Part shown: piece after piece, positions 57,299 through 64,000 of the stretch
How the letters are laid out: the number at the start of each line of letters is the position of its first letter
Position numbering within the stretch: the stretch's first letter is position 1
Origin: Hymenolepis diminuta
Lineage: Eukaryota; Platyhelminthes; Cestoda; Cyclophyllidea; Hymenolepididae
DNA length: 64,000 nt
Reading direction: 5' to 3'
Assembly (NCBI GenBank): GCA_900708905.1
Contig: CAADRB010000016.1
Span: 1,832,284 to 1,896,283 of the forward strand
Notes under the pieces: generated by a model
Databases searched by the model: none
What the model saw: the letters and a program-made list of their open reading frames with translations, nothing else
Told to the model about the DNA's origin: nothing
Made by a program: the position numbers and the translations under genes

Positions 57299-58972
57299 AA
57301 GCTTGCATTTAACTTTAAAAGAAAAGAAATAAAGCTGAAGCTACTGGTGATCAAGAAAAATTTAAGTAAATGAATTTGATATAAGGTAAATAATAATAAT
57401 AAACTTTATGACAGCATTAGATCATGGAAGTTATATCTCCCTTTGTGGATTATAAGTCCTCGACCACCATATCTAAAAATGAAATCTAGACCAACTCCAA
57501 CTCCACCGTTTAACTAACCGTTTAGCAAATTGATCAAATAACACTTCCGAATTTCAGTATATTTTGCTATTTACCTTCTCTCTTACCAAATTCTGATCTA
57601 GACTAAGAAAGTCTTTGATTTGTAATAAGGTTGGCAACGACTACCTCGCAAATCACAGGAGGAAATAAAACTAATTAAATACAATTAGTGAGAGATTCGT
57701 CGCAACTAAGCAAATGTGGTATAAAAAGCAAGAATATAGGGATTAGCAGATCTAATTCATAGCTATTTTGGTACTTCTGACGTTTTTACTTAAAAGAGCA
57801 TTAAATAATAGTGTTCTTAGACCACAGAAGTCCTACAAGTACTGAAATTAATCAAAATACAAAATATATAACGTCAGCGTCTTTAAAGAAATGATTCACT
57901 GCAGCACTCCGAATAATGGCCATTGTGAATTTGATACCTTTAGCTGAAAGGAAGATTTTGATTCGCCATAATAAATAAATGAGGTTAGGCACTAGAGGGA
58001 ACAGAATTGAATTACTTCTGAGCCTAATCTAATAAAAGGAAGACAAAAATGCATCCACTTAACGATATCAAATTACCTGGCAAAGAAGACAGGGTTTTTT
58101 GTTTTATTAAAATCACTCGCCAAATAGAACTCAAGAATTTAATTTGGCTGAACTTCATGAACAAATACTTCGAGTTAAATCACTTCGAATTTTAAGCAAT
58201 AAGACAATGTTTTTTTCGTAATATTACTTGAGTTTAGATTAAGTCCACAAATTCGCGCTGTTTAATATATTTTTTTCAATTTTGCATAGAAAGCAACTTT
58301 TTAACAAATTCAAATGGAGTTGCAAAGATAAGAGCAAACCAATAGGAAGTAAAATAAATAAACAGATTCATTGTAAAGTTCCAGACATCTGGGTTCTGAA
58401 CTCTAAACTGTTGACCCAATATAGCCCATTGACGTTTGTTTTCCTCCCAACAGATTTAACATACACAATGTCTTAAAGTAAAGACGTGTTCTCAGGCGGG
58501 ATCGTCTGGAATCTGCATAAAGTTCAATGGCTCCACAGAGAGATCTAGTTTTCGGATAAAAGCTATCTCGACCAAGTGCTCAATATTTAGCAAAGAATCT
58601 CCGACCGTTTTCCTCCCACTACCTCTCCTACCGCATTCTACTGCTAAGAATACTGCTATACTCTCCTAATACTACTATGAAAATTTCTTCCCAAGTGTTA
58701 CTTCCTCTAGCCCTTAAAGTGCTCTAGCCATTAGGAGAAAATTAATCACACTCTGAGGAGATTGTATGGATAAAGACAGTTCGTTTATTCACAATGGTCT
58801 GAGTTGAAAATCGTTTTCCATAATCAATATGAGAATTTAAATGAGTGAGTATCTATATTTAAAAAAACATTTTACGCATAGTCTAGAACTGTGCTTGGGC
58901 TTCCAGACCTTGAAATGACAGAAGATGCAAGGAATCGAACTTGGTAATGAATAAGGATTAAATAAAGACATG

Positions 58973-58989
58973 CTCTCTCTCTCTCTCTT
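58973..58989. repeat. (CT)n microsatellite
   Basis: About eight CT units, placed inside a short minus-strand ORF that I do not consider coding. Confidence 0.85.
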
Positions 58990-59214
58990 TGAGATCTTCC
59001 AAGCCATTTTCACGTAGTTCCCAATAAGTTGCATAAAGTATCTATCTATTACTATGATAATGCTATTACATTTATGCCAATGATTTTAAGACAGAAAGAA
59101 ACTCAACAAGTTAGAAACTACGAATGAGGATAATCGATATTTGTGTGAGCGCTCATCGACAAAAAGGCATCTGAATGTGTCAACGAATAAAGAAAACTAG
59201 TCAAGGATGTATGA

Positions 59215-59600
59215 ACTCAAAATTTTTAGCCATCTCATCCCTGATATGCTAAGATTGTAAGCTCCTGACTTTCACATAAGTTCATTTTGCATTCTCAAAC
59301 TTTGGATGAGAAAATCAACTGAAGTGGAGAGACCGGTCATCGTGATTGAAAAATACTCTAAGTATTGGATGTTGTAGATAAGCATCTACTGCAATCCAAG
59401 GGACAAGAAATGAATTTTCAATTTTGGAAACTGAACATTCCCCTTAGTAAATATTGTACAGATAGACTCCAGAAATCAAATGAAGAAAGACTTTGATACC
59501 TTGACGTTGTTCTCAGCATCTTTTCCGATCCCTCCCTCCTCTATGTTATTTGCTGGACTTCCCATTGACCAATTTTAGTTGCTTCCTACATTTAAAAGGT
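59215..59600 (+). repeat. Dispersed repeat, family A copy
   Basis: The best-preserved partner of the 43.5 kb copy. It starts near AAAATTTTTAGCCATCTCATCC and runs through CAGAAATCAAATGAAGAAAG to GACCAATTTTAGTTGCTTCC. The 31.9 kb copy matches its second half. Confidence 0.65.
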
Positions 59601-60181
59601 CCAAAAAGTTTTATCTTACAGGGTGTAAGATATAATTATCATTATGGTGTAGTAATGATAATCAGAGTTTCATTCCACTGAAGCGGTAAACCTAAAAAAG
59701 TATATAAATAAAAGTGAACAAAATATCTTAAATGCATATTAGCTGACTGATATTTTTGATAAATTATAATATATTGCATTTTTCCCCTAAGTTGGTTTTT
59801 TCTCTCATTTTTAAGAGAGGATGCTTTTTTTTCTAGGAGGAGGAGAATGAAATATTGGCAAAATGAATGGCGAACATGCCACCGTTCTTAAAATGGAACG
59901 GGCATTCCAATGTTAATAATACCTACTTAGTTACCCCTGCCGCTTCGTTTTTGCCTTTTATAAACTTAATGGCCAACATATTTTATCCACTTCAGAATTC
60001 GAAAGAGGCCATTTATAAATAGTAGTGAGCTTGGGATTATTAAATCTTCCAATTTAAGTAGAATATACATAAATTTTAGGCAAGTTGTGTAAATAATGTG
60101 TTCAAAGCTTTTTTATATTTAAAAAAGATTAATTTGCCATTTAAATAACTAAATTTAATGAATTTCTTTGCCGTATTTCAG

Positions 60182-60264
60182 GAAGTTTTGATAATTTTAT
60201 AAACAATTCTAATCTTTGTACCGGTTGGACAAGCGAATTTATGGATTTAAATTTTTGGCGTTAG
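60182..60264 (+). CDS. Candidate terminal coding exon, + strand
   Basis: After the excellent acceptor TTTGCCGTATTTCAG (phase 1) the frame reads SFDNFINNSNLCTGWTSEFM, then DLNFWR and stop TAG. A donor-like AATAG|GTAAGT follows six bases later. A different frame is open at 60281-60472. I cannot link it to a named gene. Confidence 0.3.
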
Positions 60265-62217
60265 GAAATAGGTAAGTGACTTGGTCTCTGAAATGCGAAA
60301 TTCAATCTTTTCCAATACTCAGATTAGATTTTGGAACATGCGCCAGCATTTCTCGATAAAAGTTAATGATACTGCTCAGAATCTTACAGGGAGATTTAGT
60401 CAAAGAAAAATCTATCTTCTGAGGGATTCTTCAAGTGAAAAATTTTCAGGCCATTCTGAAGAGAGTCAATGACTAATCTTAACAGACATCGAGAAAATAA
60501 TAAATTTTATCTAATTTGAGCTTAGTAATAACGCATAATTCAGTGAGCTCAGGGGTTAATTGCAGTAGTTATGCTTAGTTCATACAGTGCAGGCAGAATT
60601 TGAGTTTTTCACTAGAAAGGCTCCAGCATTTCGTAAATAAAGCTAATGGCTAAATAAATAAGTAAATAAATATGGCTAATTGGGTACAAGGGCCTTTCTC
60701 CAGTGAGTAGGCCAAGAGTTGGTTGGACAAATGTGTACCGAATGATTTGAAATGAATGAGAGGCGAAAATAGGAAGGAGTAGAAGGAGGAATTGGGAGGA
60801 AGAAGAAGACGTCAGGACTGAGTGAAGACAATTGGAATTGTGATAGACAGGCAAAATAAGATATATTTTGAGAAACTAACTGGTTTTATCCACTGAATGA
60901 GCAACCAATCCAAAATCGTCAACGTACAGTTAGGTATGTGTCAGAGGGCGAAGGTACTGCAATGTTTTCGACCAAATCCTCCTTTTCTTCTCTCAAAATT
61001 TATTATGACCTATGTAAGCACGTGCTTTTCCTACTAGCACGATGTGACCTTATCTGGTAATAAATGATCCATTATTTATTCAATACTCCTCTTTAAGGAA
61101 CCGCTGAAATTGTTTAACATACCTGGTAAGTTTAAATGCAAAATAATTATATAATACATTGAAATTACATAATCTTCACCAGTGGATTAAATGCTGCGTT
61201 GGAATTCATAAAATATGCTCTAAATGATTAAAAACCCCACTTAAAATTAGAGGATTTAAGATAAGGTTTCTGCAAAATTAGTACAAATTTTATACATCAG
61301 TCCATATCTTTCACCGGATCGTTGGTTTGCAATCACACTTCATACTTTTCGTAGAAAAAAATTTATTCTGCGCCATTTCGTCTTCAGTGTCTTTTCAAAT
61401 TCCAAAATAGGCTTCCTGTTGGCGCTCATTTGTCATATAATTGAAAGTTTCTCTGAAGAAAGTAATTGCTACACATTTTAGTTACACATGGGTCAAAGTT
61501 CGTAGTTTCATCGAACTTATTATGGGTTTGATTTGAATTTGTACCATTGAAGAAAAGATTTGGACGGAGCACTGCAGAACGCTTCATATCGCTATACTAA
61601 GACAAGCTGTGTTTTTAAATTTGAAGAATTCTCTTCCAAAATATAGGTCTTCATGGCTTTGGATGTCTGAAAGGGATAAATTAGTTCTCAAATTTGATGA
61701 TTTGAAAATTGTATCTGCTATCCGCTCTTTTTCTAAAAAAGTATTTTTATATTCATGTTTGATTTTGCAAGAGCTTACTTCATTTGTCAGTTAATATTTC
61801 TTCGTTAACTCACTAATTACAATTCTAATTACATTCTAATTGAACGGTTGGTAGGAAAAATATTATATTTTATGAACGACAGATATCAATTTGTATACCC
61901 CATTGTCTGTGTAATGTAAGACAAACCGTTAATTCCTATTCGATAATGAGGGTTCTCCAATCAAATTAAAAATTCCATATATATTTGTTCTCAAAAGATC
62001 ACCATTTTCTCTCTCTGTGTACAGTGTGATATCTCAATTCATTTTATTTTTTGGTTTATTATTATGCATTAATTAGTAACTATATAAATTATTATAGAAT
62101 TAGAATGTCATGTCATTTTTTTTCATCTTCATTGCATGAAGCGTCATAAAAAGAGTCGTTAAGAGTGTGGGAGAAAGAAGAAGGAAGGAAGTTAACTTTT
62201 TTCATTGTAAATCAGTG

Positions 62218-62374
62218 CTTAAAGAGGATGGAAAAGCTATTTATAATTGGTCCGCCGGCGCCATACCTTCTATCATACCTCCATCGACGAGTCTGCTCCC
62301 TCTTAAGAGATGGGCAGGAGCCAAGATGGCTGGTTGCTGTGTTGTTGGTAAATAGAAGCTACTAGGGCGTGGTT
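62218..62374. other. GC-rich island open on both strands, possible exon
   Basis: Plus strand: after TTTTTTCATTGTAAATCAG the frame reads VLKEDGKAIYNWSAGAIPSI and on to KMAGCCVV, with donor GTTG|GTAAAT, phase 1 on both sides. Minus strand: from ATG 62374 it reads MQPRPSSFYLPTTQQPAILA, then PAHLLRGSRLVDGGMIEG, with possible GTATGA/GTATGG donors. Either could be a real exon. The high GC content against the background favours coding or regulatory use. Confidence 0.35.
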
Positions 62375-62390
62375 GCATGGAGATGAGATG

Positions 62391-62408
62391 AATTGAGTTG
62401 AGTTGAGT
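62391..62408. repeat. (TTGAG)n short tandem repeat
   Basis: Three to four units of TTGAG beside the GC-rich island. Confidence 0.7.
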
Positions 62409-62839
62409 AAAACTATTGACATTGATCGTTCGCTTTTTTATCCACGTAAGTGTCTACCTATTTAAAGAGGATGCAGTTGCAGTATTCGCCTGAAGAGAAA
62501 AAAGGTGAAATGAATAAGGACAAGTGATTTAAAGCCGGCTGACAATATTGTTTCAGACTATTTTAATCCTGATAAACTTTAACACTGCATATTTTAGTTG
62601 TCAAAATTTAAATAAATTCTTTTCAGCTAAACATCTTTTATTTCCCAAATGTGTGGAAATCTTCAGACTGGATTGAGAGAGAAATTTATTTATCATGAAG
62701 GACTCTGTGAAAATTTCTTAAAAATTTATGAGTAATAATGCAATTCATTTTAATAGAAAAGCATGGCTACGGTTTTGCAGAACCGATTTCAATCGACATA
62801 GTTGGTGAATATTAATTTGTACTCGTCTCTTTTACAATA

Positions 62840-63000
62840 ACTCTGATTTTGCCCGTAAAATCACTCGGATCGTCGATTACAAGACTGGTGGTACAGACGC
62901 TGGATTCTCACGCTCTCCTCCTTTCTGTGTCCTATTATTCTTTCTCTGTCTTCTCTCTCATGCACTCTTTCGCCTACTTTAATCGCTGTTGCTTAATAAA
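62840..63000 (+). repeat. Dispersed repeat, family B copy
   Basis: It matches the 44.6 kb copy over ACAAGACTGGTGGTACAGAC, GCTGGATTCTCACGCTC, the T/C-rich block and TTTAATCGCT. It is diverged but colinear. Confidence 0.6.
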
Positions 63001-64000
63001 TCTTTAGACCAGGTGAAAGAAGAATGCATGGAAATCTGAAGTGACTAATCTTTCAAACCTTCCTCAGCCGAAAACATAGTATCTTAATCAATAATACCAA
63101 AACCTATCATTTAACTTCAGCATCACGCTACTTTGTTGCACTTGGCCTGCAAACCAATAACGAGTCTCAAAGTGACTCAAAACAGTGTTCAGTCATCACC
63201 ACCTTCTAAAGTTGTCAAATCCCCAAAGACACTCCAAAAGGAGGTTTCAAACCTTGCATCAGTATGCATCAAGAGGCAGAAGGCCTGAGAAACGCATCAA
63301 GATAAATTATTAATCAACCTGGAGATAAAGCAACCAACAATGTATGCGTTTTCAATCCCCTTTCGGTTACCTGACTACTTTCATATTTATTTTGCAAAAC
63401 TCCAAATTGTTTCAAATTTCTTTCCTCGTTCCAAACTTTCCACCTCCATCAAGAGAAGTCCTCGCAACATACTAGTTTTGCCTCCAAGAAAAACCAATAT
63501 TCTGCCATTTCTACTGTTGACAAGAATTAGTTATTGAAGTTGATCATCCCCACTACCAGATGTGCACCGATGGACATTGATCGAGCAACATCTAACTTCG
63601 CAAATGTGTTCATTGACTACTGTTCGCAGGGTAATTTCTAACACTTGCTGAGATCTGATTTGTCTTGCTATGGACAATGCACCTATTTCAGGTGGTCTCC
63701 AAATCTACTCAATGCAATATGACATTCCATTCCAGTTCAAGATTTCTATTTATTTGACTAATTTGTCTCACCTGTGGCAATAAATTTTCCAAAGAGAGAT
63801 TATCTAATAGCAAAATAACTAATAAGTTGAAGTCACCGCAATTCGATCTATTCCATTCTTTTGAGTCTAAATCGGCCATACTCGCCCCTTTATTTTAATG
63901 ACGACCCAGTATTGAATTAAAACTTAATTGCTTTTGTCTGTGCACATTTTAAATAGCTGTGATTGTGTTATTTCAAGGAAAAGGACAGGTGATATGGAGC

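Larger units (their letters stand above)
55413..64000. other. Region right of the signal-peptide exon
   Basis: It contains the candidate exons and repeats listed separately. The last kilobase (63.0-64.0 kb) shows only short ORFs such as 63340-63537 and nothing I can support. Confidence 0.5.

Noticed and set aside
1..64000. CRISPR arrays, bacterial operons, rRNA and intact tRNA genes
   Set aside because: None seen. The window is intron-rich eukaryotic DNA, and the repeats are dispersed or simple-sequence types.

Overview
This is AT-rich invertebrate nuclear DNA with spliced genes, long introns and many degraded repeats. I saw nothing bacterial, organellar or viral. The clearest genes point to a protostome animal. 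An arthropod, perhaps a crustacean, is my best guess from the EB-type cysteine modules and a mariner-type transposase relic, but a flatworm or another invertebrate is not excluded. All gene models come from reading ORFs, splice signals and intron phases by eye. No alignment or search was run.

Left end (66-2987, + strand): the last four coding exons of a cGMP-dependent protein kinase (PKG). They run from the DFG motif to the conserved C-terminal end ...SGWDKDF. The last intron is 2.2 kb and holds a decayed Tc1/mariner transposase on the opposite strand.

Middle (5344-37446, - strand): one large gene of 15 coding exons, convergent with PKG. All exons join with consistent phase into a 1,040-codon frame. 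The product has an N-terminal secretion signal, four EB-like cysteine-rich modules, a short Ca-binding-loop-like segment (residues 261-270), a complete ZP module (ZP-N, Ser/Ala-rich linker, ZP-C), one transmembrane helix and a cytoplasmic tail of about 250 residues. A separate exon at 55150-55270 carries a better signal peptide and is phase-compatible with an internal acceptor in the 37 kb exon. The gene may therefore start at 55 kb, with a 17.7 kb first intron.

Right part (37.5-64 kb): mostly intronic or intergenic. It holds copies of several dispersed repeats, microsatellites, a possible reverse-transcriptase relic near 50.3 kb, a G-rich patch at 49.2 kb and several exon-like ORFs on the + strand (56.3, 56.5 and 60.2 kb). 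A GC-rich island at 62.2 kb is open on both strands. I could not name a gene for these.

Repeats: tRNA-derived SINE-like elements with A/B-box remnants lie at 5.5, 18.6, 25.5 and 34.85 kb. Another dispersed family has copies near 14.6, 31.9, 43.5 and 59.2 kb, and a further pair lies at 44.6 and 62.85 kb. The large ZP gene's introns host most of these.
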